NCBI GenBank assembly: GCA_030622395.1 | Contig: JAUXGF010000044.1 | Coordinates: 1 to 10,597, forward strand | Length of the DNA stretch: 10,597 nt | DNA from: Calditrichaceae bacterium | Lineage (GTDB): Bacteria; Calditrichota; Calditrichia; Calditrichales; Calditrichaceae | Reading direction: 5' to 3' | In this document: one piece after another, positions 1 to 6,785 of the stretch | How the letters are laid out: each line of letters starts with the position of its first letter | How positions within the stretch are numbered: the first letter of the stretch is position 1 | Made by a program: the position numbers and the translations under genes | The notes under the pieces: generated by a model | Told to the model about the DNA's origin: nothing | The model's database searches: none | The model's input: the letters and a program-made list of their open reading frames with translations, nothing else

Positions 1-1385
1 CCCGGTGTTCAGGTAATGAAAAGGCTGTGGGAGAATATATCATTTCCGTTGCAAAAAGAAATAATCTTTCCTGGAAAAAGGACGAGGTCGGCAACGTCGT
101 TGCCGCTCAACCAGCTACGCCGGGTATGGAAAACCGTCCGGCTGTGGTTATTCAGGGTCACATGGATATGGTAGGTGAAAAAAATACTGATACTGTTCAT
201 GATTTTACCAAAGACCCGATTAAATTGGTAAGGGACGGCGAATGGATCACCGCCGATGGGACTACGCTTGGAGCTGATAACGGTATCGCTGTGGCTATGG
301 CTTTGGCTTTAATGGAAGATAAATCAATCGTTCATCCGCCGATGGAATATTTATTTACGATTGAAGAGGAAACCGGTTTAACGGGGGCTATTGAATTGAA
401 AAGCGATTTTGTAAACGGGCGGATTCTTTTGAATTTGGATTCCGAAGAAGAAGGCGCGCTTTATATCGGCTGCGCCGGCGGTCAAGATACAACTTTAACA
501 AAAAAAATTGAATGGGAAACGACGCCTCAGGATACATCGGCATATTTATTAAAAATATCTAATCTGCTCGGCGGGCACTCCGGATTAAATATCCATGAAG
601 GTTATGGCAACGCTATTAAGTTATTAGCGCGTATGTTATATCATATAAACGGTAAATTTGAATATCATATTGCGTCTATTAAAGGCGGTAGTAAACATAA
701 CGCCATACCGCGCGACGCCGAAGCGGTTATTGTTATTCCAAATACCGCTATCGGTGAATTAGAACAGATGGTTGTGGAATACGACGCTGTTTATAAAGAA
801 GAATTGAAATTTATTGACAAAGATGTGATGGTTAACCTGGAAGATCATGATAATGTGAAAAAAGTTTTCAAGACTTCTTTTCAAGACCAATTAATCAGAC
901 TTTTATATACCATACCTCACGGGGTTATCTCAATGAGCCATGCTATAAAAGGATTAGTTGAAACTTCTACTAATATGGCTATTTGTGAAACAAAAGAAGA
1001 TCGAATCGAAATGCTGACCAGCCAGCGTTCTTCTTCGGCTACTATGGTTGCCGATATATCTGATAAGGTTAAAGCAATTGGTGAATTAGCCGGATTTCAA
1101 GTAGAACAAGGCAACGGCTATCCGGCATGGGCGCCAAACCCTGATTCGGCTTTACTTAAAATTTGTAACGATATTTACACAAAAAAATACAATAGTAAGC
1201 CTGAAGTAAAAGCCATCCACGCCGGATTGGAATGCGGTATTATCGGTGAACATTACGAAGGAATGGATATGATTTCGTTCGGTCCGGATCTTGAAAAAGT
1301 ACATACGCCTGACGAACGGATCAGGATTAGTTCGGTTGCTAATGTTTGGGATTATCTATTGGAAATATTAAAAGAAATAAAATAA
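1..1385 (+). CDS. pepD: Aminoacyl-histidine dipeptidase PepD (M20C), 5' end cut by window edge
   Basis: Cytosolic two-zinc dipeptidase that splits Xaa-His and other dipeptides in peptide catabolism. The frame is open to the left edge and already reads PRCSGNEKAVGEY before the GTG at 27, so that GTG is internal and about 25 N-terminal residues lie outside the window; with them the length would be about 485, the size of E. coli PepD. Counting from the GTG, the M20 metal and catalytic positions are all present: H45 and D47 (GHMDMV), D84 (TLGADNG), E114-E115 (TIEEETG), D138 (LNLDSEEEG) and H426 (VHTPDE). The lid domain carries LGGHSGLNIHEG, and HAGLECG lies near the C-terminus. Similarity to E. 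coli PepD runs end to end. The enzyme appears intact and active. A terminator follows 5 bases after the stop. Confidence 0.96.
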   Translation, partial: RCSGNEKAVGEYIISVAKRNNLSWKKDEVGNVVAAQPATPGMENRPAVVIQGHMDMVGEKNTDTVHDFTKDPIKLVRDGEWITADGTTLGADNGIAVAMALALMEDKSIVHPPMEYLFTIEEETGLTGAIELKSDFVNGRILLNLDSEEEGALYIGCAGGQDTTLTKKIEWETTPQDTSAYLLKISNLLGGHSGLNIHEGYGNAIKLLARMLYHINGKFEYHIASIKGGSKHNAIPRDAEAVIVIPNTAIGELEQMVVEYDAVYKEELKFIDKDVMVNLEDHDNVKKVFKTSFQDQLIRLLYTIPHGVISMSHAIKGLVETSTNMAICETKEDRIEMLTSQRSSSATMVADISDKVKAIGELAGFQVEQGNGYPAWAPNPDSALLKICNDIYTKKYNSKPEVKAIHAGLECGIIGEHYEGMDMISFGPDLEKVHTPDERIRISSVANVWDYLLEILKEIK

Positions 1386-1390
1386 TTATT

Positions 1391-1427
1391 AAAAAAACGG
1401 CAGTCAATTCGGTTGCCGTTTTTTTTT
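1391..1427 (+). terminator. Rho-independent terminator after pepD
   Basis: A stem ACGGCA (1397-1402) / TGCCGT (1414-1419), extended by flanking A-run/T-run pairing to about 12 bp, has an 11-nt loop and a run of nine T. Because the left side is an A-run, the same stem could also stop transcription arriving on the minus strand from the convergent gene that ends at 1541. Confidence 0.9.
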
Positions 1428-1540
1428 GATATTATACTTCAATTAGAAATGTCGGTGAGGGTTGAGCCGGCAAATCTGCTTAAAAAAACTTACACTTGGC
1501 TAATTTCGAGAAAATCTTATACTGGAATTACTTCCTCTTT

Positions 1541-2395
1541 TTATACCTTCTTGTATTCTTTCTTAAATTTCATAAAAAAGTAAACTCCAAAAACCCACCA
1601 AACTATCAACCCTATTATTCCAGTTGGGCCATAAATTAAAGTATCAAATTTATCACTATTAAATATAAACGTCAGATAAGTATATGAAGACCAATTTAAT
1701 GCCCCATGAGCAAGCGCCGGGACAAAAATAGATTTACTTATGAAATAGAAATATTGGAAGATAATACTAATCGGAATCATTAATAGAATCATCATTATGT
1801 TTCCTATAATAGGGTGTCCGGGGTAGTTAAGCCCCATAATAATTCCAAATACATGCCAAATTCCCCAAATAAATCCTGCTATTAAAAATGCTTTGATCGG
1901 ACTATAAATTTTTAATAGACGGTATGTCATAAAACCACGCCAACCTATTTCTTCCCCAAGAAACATAAAAATATTGAGTATTGGCGCAACAAGAACGTTG
2001 AGTAAAAATATGATAGATATACTTAATTTCCAATTTCCTAAATCTGCAAATTTGTTAGCGCTTTTTATAATACTTTCATTATCAGACAGCAATTCAGGCG
2101 CAATAAAATATGAGAGCAAAAAAGTTAAACTTGTAATCCCAAATATAGTTAAGGGTGCAATTAGCCAATATTTCCATCCCTTAAATCTTAAACCAATATC
2201 GTTGCCTTTTAACAGGGGCTTTTTAAAAATAAAAAGATATAAAAGAATAACGACTAATGCAGGAATGTACATTGAATATTGACTTAATGGAAATTTATCA
2301 AGACCGCCTTTTATATATGCAATTATTCCTAATCCGTATGTCAGTATAAATGTGAATAATAAAAACCATTTTAATTCCTTTTTACCATTATTCAT
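1541..2395 (-). CDS. CPBP (Rce1/CAAX-like) family intramembrane metalloprotease
   Basis: A 284-residue polytopic membrane protein. The PF02517-type motifs are clear: EExxxR as E148-E149...R153 (GEEIGWRGF), the second histidine motif at H181 (WGIWHVFG) and the third as H230 with N234 (HGALNWSS). Hydrophobic stretches near residues 10-30, 42-58, 76-98, 125-145, 167-185, 197-219 and 258-275 suggest seven or eight membrane segments. Bacterial members include prenyl-protease-like enzymes, bacteriocin self-immunity proteins and processing proteases; nothing here picks one. The ATG is preceded by AAGGA with a 7-nt spacer, a good ribosome site. The gene is convergent with pepD, stands alone, and has the interspersed element 2562-2716 upstream. 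No partner gene suggests its substrate. Confidence 0.9.
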   Translation of the reverse strand: MNNGKKELKWFLLFTFILTYGLGIIAYIKGGLDKFPLSQYSMYIPALVVILLYLFIFKKPLLKGNDIGLRFKGWKYWLIAPLTIFGITSLTFLLSYFIAPELLSDNESIIKSANKFADLGNWKLSISIIFLLNVLVAPILNIFMFLGEEIGWRGFMTYRLLKIYSPIKAFLIAGFIWGIWHVFGIIMGLNYPGHPIIGNIMMILLMIPISIIFQYFYFISKSIFVPALAHGALNWSSYTYLTFIFNSDKFDTLIYGPTGIIGLIVWWVFGVYFFMKFKKEYKKV

Positions 2396-2561
2396 TTCTT
2401 ATTCCTTTTAGTAAAAGACAAAAGTCAATATTAAAAGCGCCTAACATAAACATTTTCCGACGTGTTTAATCAGATTTCTCTCTGTATAGATTATGAGAAT
2501 AAAGCAGTTATTCTAATCATAAAATACTTCAACACTTGCACAAAAATTTCAGCCGCTTAAT

Positions 2562-2716
2562 TTAATTAGTGTCTGAACGAAAACACTTTCCCTTGTCATT
2601 TCGACCGAAGGGAGAAATCTGTAACTTCAATAATTCCAAGGGATGTAAGATTTCTCACCCGATGAATCGGGATTCGAAATGACAAAACAGTGCTTTTTCG
2701 TTCAGACACTAATTAA
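2562..2716. repeat. MITE-like palindromic element (155 bp)
   Basis: This is the main content of the gene-free stretch 2396-2742. The ends are a perfect 22-bp inverted repeat beginning TTAATTAGTGTCTGAACG on the left (2562-2583) and mirrored at 2695-2716. A second pair of arms lies inside: GTCATTTCGA (2596-2605) with TCGAAATGAC (2674-2683), and GAGAAATCT (2613-2621) with AGATTTCTC (2648-2656). The right arm holds an extra small hairpin CCCGAT-GA-ATCGGG (2658-2671). The loop 2622-2647 has no reading frame of note. The inner GTCATTTCGA/GAGAAATCT motif matches a filler repeat I associate with Bacteroidota-related genomes. No transposase is encoded, so it would depend on one elsewhere. The rest of the gap, 2396-2561, shows only a weak 7-bp stem at 2496-2514. 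Confidence 0.8.
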
Positions 2717-2742
2717 CAGCCAAAATCCTATCTAAAAATATT

Positions 2743-3030
2743 TTAATAATGATATCTTGCTTGAAGAAAATCAATACGGTTATCTCTTACGAGATATACA
2801 ATCCGATGTTCCTGAGTTAATCTTCTCGACCATGTTCCGGATGCTAAATACCTTAATGGTTCGGGTTTTCCTATTCCCTGAAACGGATCACGCATTATTG
2901 CCTCAATCAACTTGAAAGCCCTTAATGCAATCTTACGATCAGTTTTTACCCAATATTCTAAATCTTCTCTAAACTCAAAATGAAATACAGCGTCTTGAAC
3001 AAATTTCTTTATTGGATTTTTTTTACTCAA
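2743..3030 (-). CDS. yoeB: Toxin YoeB (Txe/YoeB family ribosome-dependent mRNA interferase)
   Basis: A RelE-fold endoribonuclease that, when free of its antitoxin, cuts mRNA in the ribosomal A site and halts translation. Its core matches E. coli YoeB closely: GKPEPLR, WSRR, TQEHRIVY and the C-terminal ARYHY. The catalytic residues known from E. coli (E46, R65, H83) correspond to E57, R76 and H94, so the toxin looks active. At 95 residues it is 11 longer than the 84-residue E. coli protein, all at the N-terminus. The start is TTG at 3030, inside the end of the antitoxin gene with an 8-base overlap; AGAGA lies 8 bases upstream and no ATG or GTG occurs before the conserved core, so translation probably couples to the antitoxin. 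The MITE-like element begins 26 bases beyond its stop. Confidence 0.95.
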   Translation of the reverse strand: MSKKNPIKKFVQDAVFHFEFREDLEYWVKTDRKIALRAFKLIEAIMRDPFQGIGKPEPLRYLASGTWSRRLTQEHRIVYLVRDNRIDFLQARYHY

Positions 3031-3301
3031 TGCCTATTTCTCTTTGGAATTCTTCAATACTTTTAGGGATTTCTGTATGGGCAAGAGCTCTGTTTAAAGC
3101 AGTTAAAAGACGTTGAGCATTTTTAGGCGAGCGTAATAAGTGAGCGGTTTCCATTAAACTCGAGAGTTCCGACATAGAAATCAGCGCCACGTCTTCCGAG
3201 TTACGACGATTAATTAAAACAATCTCTTTGTCATCCGAAGCTTTATTGCAAAGACTGGCAAAATTAGCCCGGGCTTGAGAATATGTTGTATGAATAGCCA
3301 T
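3023..3301 (-). CDS. yefM: Antitoxin YefM (Phd/YefM family)
   Basis: A 92-residue antitoxin that binds and inhibits YoeB and represses its own operon. The N-terminal Phd/YefM DNA-binding fold (about residues 1-55) has TTYSQARANFASLCNKA, matching the E. coli pattern SYSEARQNL, followed by EIVLINRRNSEDVALISMSE. The segment SLMETAHLLRSPKNAQRL (about 48-65) is the family's most recognisable stretch. The acidic C-terminus (SIEEFQREIGIE) is the expected toxin-wrapping tail. The ATG is preceded by AAAGGTG with a 5-nt spacer. Antitoxin first with toxin overlapping downstream is the usual order for this family. The operator-like palindrome just upstream supports autoregulation by a YefM-YoeB complex. 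Confidence 0.95.
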   Translation of the reverse strand: MAIHTTYSQARANFASLCNKASDDKEIVLINRRNSEDVALISMSELSSLMETAHLLRSPKNAQRLLTALNRALAHTEIPKSIEEFQREIGIE

Positions 3302-3317
3302 TTATACACCTTTTATA

Positions 3318-3358
3318 TTGTACAGAAACAATGTACAACATAAATTGGTTTTTATCAA
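3318..3358 (-). promoter_or_regulatory. yefM-yoeB promoter and paired TGTACA operator
   Basis: Reading the minus strand, TTGATA (3353-3358), a 17-bp spacer and TACATT (3330-3335) form a plausible -35/-10 pair upstream of yefM. Over and after the -10 lies a perfect inverted repeat TTGTACA-N7-TGTACAA (3318-3338), so two TGTACA hexamers sit 13 bp apart centre to centre. TGTACA is the known core of the two palindromes bound by YefM and YefM-YoeB in E. coli. Overlap with the -10 implies repression by blocking RNA polymerase. Confidence 0.8.
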
Positions 3359-3506
3359 ACTTATAAGGAAAAAACTTGAAACGAAATTATTGATATTATG
3401 TGTAAAAATAGATGGAAGGAATTGTGAAAACAAAAGACTAAGCGCAAATAACGGATGGCGTATGTTCCAATCGCTTAATTAGTTATCTAATACAAGAATA
3501 CAAAAA

Positions 3507-4199
3507 CTATTTAGACTGAAATAGCATGATTTCAGAAAGCGCTACAGAAGTTTTCCATTCTTCAAGCGCTGCATCGCCCCAGAATGCAGCATTAAAAATA
3601 AGCTTTATTAGTCTCCCTTCCGTTTCTTCTATTTTAATAATATTCGGATCTTTATTATCAATAAAAACACATACCTGACCTTTTCCCTTTTTCTTAAAAC
3701 AAACAGCCTTTGGTCCTGATAATGTAAACGTTCCTACAGACTTTAGGCTATTTGTATTATTATCTTTTGACGTCAGAACTTGTAGTTCTTTGGCTGCGTT
3801 ATTTCCATCTCCTGTTCCCCGGCTATCAGTAAATCTGTTAAAAATAATAATTCTATTAAATTTAATAACTTTTCTTAAATCAATTAATACTTCAGGTTTT
3901 GGATTGTATATGTTGCTTTGCCAAGTTGTTGCAGGTAATCCATCGATGATTTTGTTTACATTTACTATATTTTCACCTTTACTTGTTTCCAATATTACTG
4001 CATCATCTAACAAGTTTTCACTCCAATTTGAGGGCGCTTCAAATTTAAAATCTTTATCTTTTGGAGTAATAGATTTTATTCTTGCCATAATTTCATTCAT
4101 TTCCAGTCCAATACCTTTATTTTGGTCTTTTGAGTTTTTACAACCTTCGGATAAAAAAGTAATTGAGAGAATAAAACAAATCCAATAGAATTTTCTCAT
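3507..4199 (-). CDS. Lipoprotein with discoidin (F5/8 type C)-like domain, function unknown
   Basis: A 230-residue exported protein. Residues 1-19 form a signal peptide (MRK, hydrophobic core) ending in LSEGC, with C20 the likely lipidated cysteine; the lipobox is relaxed. Residues about 60-228 resemble a galactose-binding-like jelly roll of the F5/8 type C kind: VNKIIDGLPATTWQSN, then VLIDLRKVIKFNRIIIFNRF, and a final SEIMLF strand. Such domains bind glycans or surface ligands, but no ligand can be read here. C167 and C177 could form a disulfide. GGAGG with a 4-nt spacer precedes the ATG, and an all-AT inverted repeat (AAATAATTT/AAATTATTT, 4212-4234) sits just upstream. The gene lies on the same strand as, and 172 bases downstream of, the peptidase gene ending at 4372; co-transcription is possible but unproven. 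Confidence 0.7.
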   Translation of the reverse strand: MRKFYWICFILSITFLSEGCKNSKDQNKGIGLEMNEIMARIKSITPKDKDFKFEAPSNWSENLLDDAVILETSKGENIVNVNKIIDGLPATTWQSNIYNPKPEVLIDLRKVIKFNRIIIFNRFTDSRGTGDGNNAAKELQVLTSKDNNTNSLKSVGTFTLSGPKAVCFKKKGKGQVCVFIDNKDPNIIKIEETEGRLIKLIFNAAFWGDAALEEWKTSVALSEIMLFQSK

Positions 4200-4337
4200 T
4201 TTGCCTCCATAAAATAATTTGATTAAAATTATTTAGTTAATAGAACATATTACCGCCCCCTACCTGCCGCCTTTGCTAAGCTAAAATAGTAACGTACATC
4301 TTCCTTAACAGGTACAGCCTTGATTCCTAAGCTTTTG

Positions 4338-4368
4338 GCTGACCGCTGATAGCTGACTGCTGACCGCT
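4338..4368. repeat. Tandem heptamer repeat (GCTGAYH type)
   Basis: Four adjacent 7-mers, GCTGACC, GCTGATA, GCTGACT and GCTGACC, are followed by a partial GCT. The array starts 3 bases beyond the stop codon of the tripeptidyl-peptidase gene. It is a short degenerate heptamer array of a kind often seen dispersed in bacterial genomes; on the minus strand it reads as AVSSQLSAVSQ-like junk peptide. Confidence 0.8.
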
Positions 4369-4371
4369 TTC

Positions 4372-6534
4372 CTAATTTTTAAGATGCAGATCAAAATAAT
4401 CGGTAATTTTGTTAAAAAGATGTACCCGATCTTTGCCACGAATATTATGTTCATGTCCGGGATATACAAAATAATCCACTTGTTTACCCAATTGTACACT
4501 TTTCTTTAAGTAATGCAAACTGTTTTGCCAGAGTACAGTTGGATCCATTGTCCCATGAATTATAAGAAGTCTGCCTTTTAAGTTTTGCACATAATTTAAT
4601 AAGTTGGATTCTTTGTAACCGTCCGGATTGTTTTCCGGCGTATCCATATAACGCTCGCCGTACATCACTTCGTAATATTGCCAGTCAATTACAGGCCCGC
4701 CGGCAACAGCGGCTTTAAATACGCCCGGTTTGCGGGTCATTAGCGAGATAGTCAAAAAACCGCCGTAGCTCCAGCCGTCAACGCCGATTCTCGTTGTGTC
4801 GATATAAGATAGCGATTTTAAATAGTCAATCCCTGCCATTTGGTCTTCGATCTCTACTTTGCCTGCATTTCTAAAAATAGCCTGTTCAAATTCCAATCCC
4901 CGGTTTTTTGAACCGCAGTTATCAAGTGTAAATACGGTATAGCCGCGCTGCGCCAGGTATTGGAACCAAAGACCTCCGCCGCCAAGCCATCTGTTTTGCA
5001 CTAATTGCGCATGCGGACCGCCGTATACATAAACAATCACCGGATATTTTTTTGAAGGATCAAAATCGATTGGCAGGGTTAAGCGTGCATTCAGATCAAT
5101 TCCTTCTTTATTCTTAATCTTTAATATTTTTATTTCACCTAATTTATATTCTGTCAGTGGATTTTCCGCATTAAGCAAGGTTTGTTTTATTACGCCTTTG
5201 TGATCATAGACTGCAATTTTTCGGGGAGTCTCTGTGTTGGCAAAGCGGTCAATAAAGAATGTGCCGTTCTTATTTACAGTCATTGAATGCGTTCCGCCGC
5301 TTTGAGTCAGCTTTTGCATTTTGCCGGACTTGACGCGGACTTTATAGGCATGTCGTTCTAAACCGTCTGAACCGGCGGCTGTGAAGAAAGCATATTCTCC
5401 TTTTTTATCGAATCCGTTAAATTGAGTAACATCCCATTTCCCTTTGGTTAGCTGACGATCCAGCCCGCCGTTAGCGTTATATAAATATAAATGATTAAAT
5501 CCGTCGCGCTCTGAGAACCATAAAAAACGGTTTGCATCTTTGTTGATAAAAATTGGGCCGCGCTCAGGTTCTACATATTTAGGATGTTTTTCCTCAAAAA
5601 GCGTTTTTACAGGCTTGCCGCTATAACGGTCATATTGAATAAGACGCAGATGATTTTGATCGCGGTTTAAATGAGCGATATAGATGAAGTTTTCATCCGG
5701 GCTCCAGGTCACGTTAGTTAAATATTGATCTTTGGGTTCGCCGGTTTGCAAGAAGATAATAGAACCTGTTTTTAAATCATATATGCCGACCTGAACTTGT
5801 TCGCTGGTCATTCCCGCCATGGGGTAGCGGGTGGTAGTGACTTTGGCGGGACGGACGTCAATATCAACCAGCGGGTATTCGGTCACCATGGTTTCATCTT
5901 TTTTATAAAAAGCAAGATAACTTCCCTGCGGCGACCAGAACGTTCCTTTATTAATCCCAAATTCATTACGATGAACGGTTTGTCCGTTTACAATACCCGG
6001 ATTATCATCAAAAGTAATTTGTTTAATCAAACCCGGTCGAAGCGCAATAAACAGATTATTTTCTTTTGTGAAAGTCACATAGCGACGCTTATCTTCGATA
6101 TCCATATTTTCGGCGTCGTCATTAATTTCATTGAGCAGGGTTATTGTTTGATCGCTTAGGCTAAAGCTGTAATACTTTTGCTCTTTAAAGAAACGGAAGG
6201 TATTGCCGTCCAGCCATTTTATTGATGGGAAGCGCTTGAGTTTATTTATACTTTTTTTGATCAATACACTATTTAATGAATCTAAAGATAGAAGCAGTTC
6301 ACGATTTTCAGAAGCGGCGCTGCCTTTGATCAATCCATAATATCCGTTTAAAGAATCTACATAACAGAAATTATCAGTATCTGCAATCCACTGAAGCTCA
6401 GACATATTTTTGGGAGCTAAAGCAGCGCGCCCGCCTAAAATAGCGTCTTCCATAGTGAGCATTTTTTCCTGAGCAAACAGGGTAAAAGATAGGATAAATA
6501 GAAAGATGATAATAGAACATTTTTTACTTTTCAT
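4372..6534 (-). CDS. ptpA: Prolyl tripeptidyl-peptidase (PTP-A-like, S9B serine peptidase), exported
   Basis: A 720-residue serine exopeptidase predicted to release Xaa-Yaa-Pro tripeptides from free N-termini in the periplasm or at the cell surface. A signal peptide (MKSKKC, hydrophobic core, cut after LFA at 21) leads into a beta-propeller (about 40-470) and an alpha/beta hydrolase domain (about 480-718). The triad is S589 (GWSYGG), D664 (HGTMD) and H696 (GHEHN). Compared from memory with P. gingivalis PTP-A (S603, D678, H710), all three sit exactly 14 positions earlier, as do the amino-terminus-binding E205 (here E191, HRNEFGINKGTFWSP) and E636 (here E622, DWQYYEVMYGERY). The double-glutamate motif typical of DPP IV is absent, so a tripeptidyl activity is the better call than the generic DPP IV label. 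GGAG with a 5-nt spacer precedes the ATG. A function in proline-rich protein use would fit with PepD nearby. Confidence 0.92.
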   Translation of the reverse strand: MKSKKCSIIIFLFILSFTLFAQEKMLTMEDAILGGRAALAPKNMSELQWIADTDNFCYVDSLNGYYGLIKGSAASENRELLLSLDSLNSVLIKKSINKLKRFPSIKWLDGNTFRFFKEQKYYSFSLSDQTITLLNEINDDAENMDIEDKRRYVTFTKENNLFIALRPGLIKQITFDDNPGIVNGQTVHRNEFGINKGTFWSPQGSYLAFYKKDETMVTEYPLVDIDVRPAKVTTTRYPMAGMTSEQVQVGIYDLKTGSIIFLQTGEPKDQYLTNVTWSPDENFIYIAHLNRDQNHLRLIQYDRYSGKPVKTLFEEKHPKYVEPERGPIFINKDANRFLWFSERDGFNHLYLYNANGGLDRQLTKGKWDVTQFNGFDKKGEYAFFTAAGSDGLERHAYKVRVKSGKMQKLTQSGGTHSMTVNKNGTFFIDRFANTETPRKIAVYDHKGVIKQTLLNAENPLTEYKLGEIKILKIKNKEGIDLNARLTLPIDFDPSKKYPVIVYVYGGPHAQLVQNRWLGGGGLWFQYLAQRGYTVFTLDNCGSKNRGLEFEQAIFRNAGKVEIEDQMAGIDYLKSLSYIDTTRIGVDGWSYGGFLTISLMTRKPGVFKAAVAGGPVIDWQYYEVMYGERYMDTPENNPDGYKESNLLNYVQNLKGRLLIIHGTMDPTVLWQNSLHYLKKSVQLGKQVDYFVYPGHEHNIRGKDRVHLFNKITDYFDLHLKN

Positions 6535-6644
6535 AATAACTCCATGTTGATGATTGGTATTGAAACGAAGCTGATATATTAGAATAAATCTTCACTGATC
6601 CCTCGGGTCTACGAACACTACACTACAAATGTCCTGATATGCAA

Positions 6645-6726
6645 GGAAAAGCTTTTCCCGCAGGATGGCCCTGCCGCAGGTTTTTCTTACCCATCCCTAA
6701 CCCTTCCCTAATACAATAGGGAAGGG
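6645..6726. repeat. Intergenic palindrome cluster upstream of the peptidase gene
   Basis: Two clear palindromes lie between the divergent edges of this gap: GGAAAAGCTTTTCC (6645-6658, perfect), and CCCTTCCCTA-ATACAA-TAGGGAAGGG (6701-6726, 10-bp stem, 6-nt loop). CAGGATGGCCCTG and CTGCCGCAGG between them add short CCTG/CAGG pairing. No reading frame is supported. Neither stem is followed by a T-run, so these look like interspersed filler repeats rather than terminators. No convincing promoter for the peptidase gene stood out in 6535-6644. Confidence 0.65.
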
Positions 6727-6745
6727 AAAAGATTTGATCCAAAAG

Positions 6746-6785
6746 TCCCCCTCTATTTCTTAAAGAGAGGGGGATTTAGGGGGTG
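6746..6785. repeat. CCCCCT-type interspersed palindrome overlapping a gene end
   Basis: TCCCCCTCT (6746-6754) pairs with AGAGGGGGA (6766-6774) in a 9-bp stem, followed by TTTAGGGGGTGAG. On the minus strand this reads CACCCCCTAAATCCCCCTCT, a G/C-tract repeat common as interspersed filler. The stop codon of the GSCFA gene (6760-6762) lies in the hairpin loop, so the repeat supplies the last codons of that gene and could also act as its 3' hairpin. Confidence 0.75.

Noticed and set aside
27..29. GTG at 27 as the true pepD start
   Set aside because: The upstream in-frame codons continue the conserved PepD N-terminus to the window edge, so the gene begins outside.
1974..2282. 102-codon plus-strand ORF
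   Set aside because: Antisense shadow of the CPBP protease gene, which has full catalytic motifs.
2550..2721. CAGCC direct repeats (2550-2554, 2717-2721) as target-site duplication of the MITE-like element
   Set aside because: The left copy is 7 bases away from the element end while the right copy is adjacent, so the pair does not bracket it symmetrically; chance is likely.
3790..4188. 132-codon plus-strand ORF
   Set aside because: Antisense to the lipoprotein gene, which has a signal peptide, a ribosome site and a recognisable domain.
4305..4499. 64-codon minus-strand ORF
   Set aside because: Overlaps the end of ptpA in another frame and its tail (SSQLSAVSQ) is translation of the heptamer repeat.
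5797..6159. 120-codon plus-strand ORF
   Set aside because: Antisense to the beta-propeller region of ptpA; no motif.
6701..6726. CCCTTCCCTA/TAGGGAAGGG hairpin as a terminator
   Set aside because: No T-run on either side; it sits among other interspersed palindromes.
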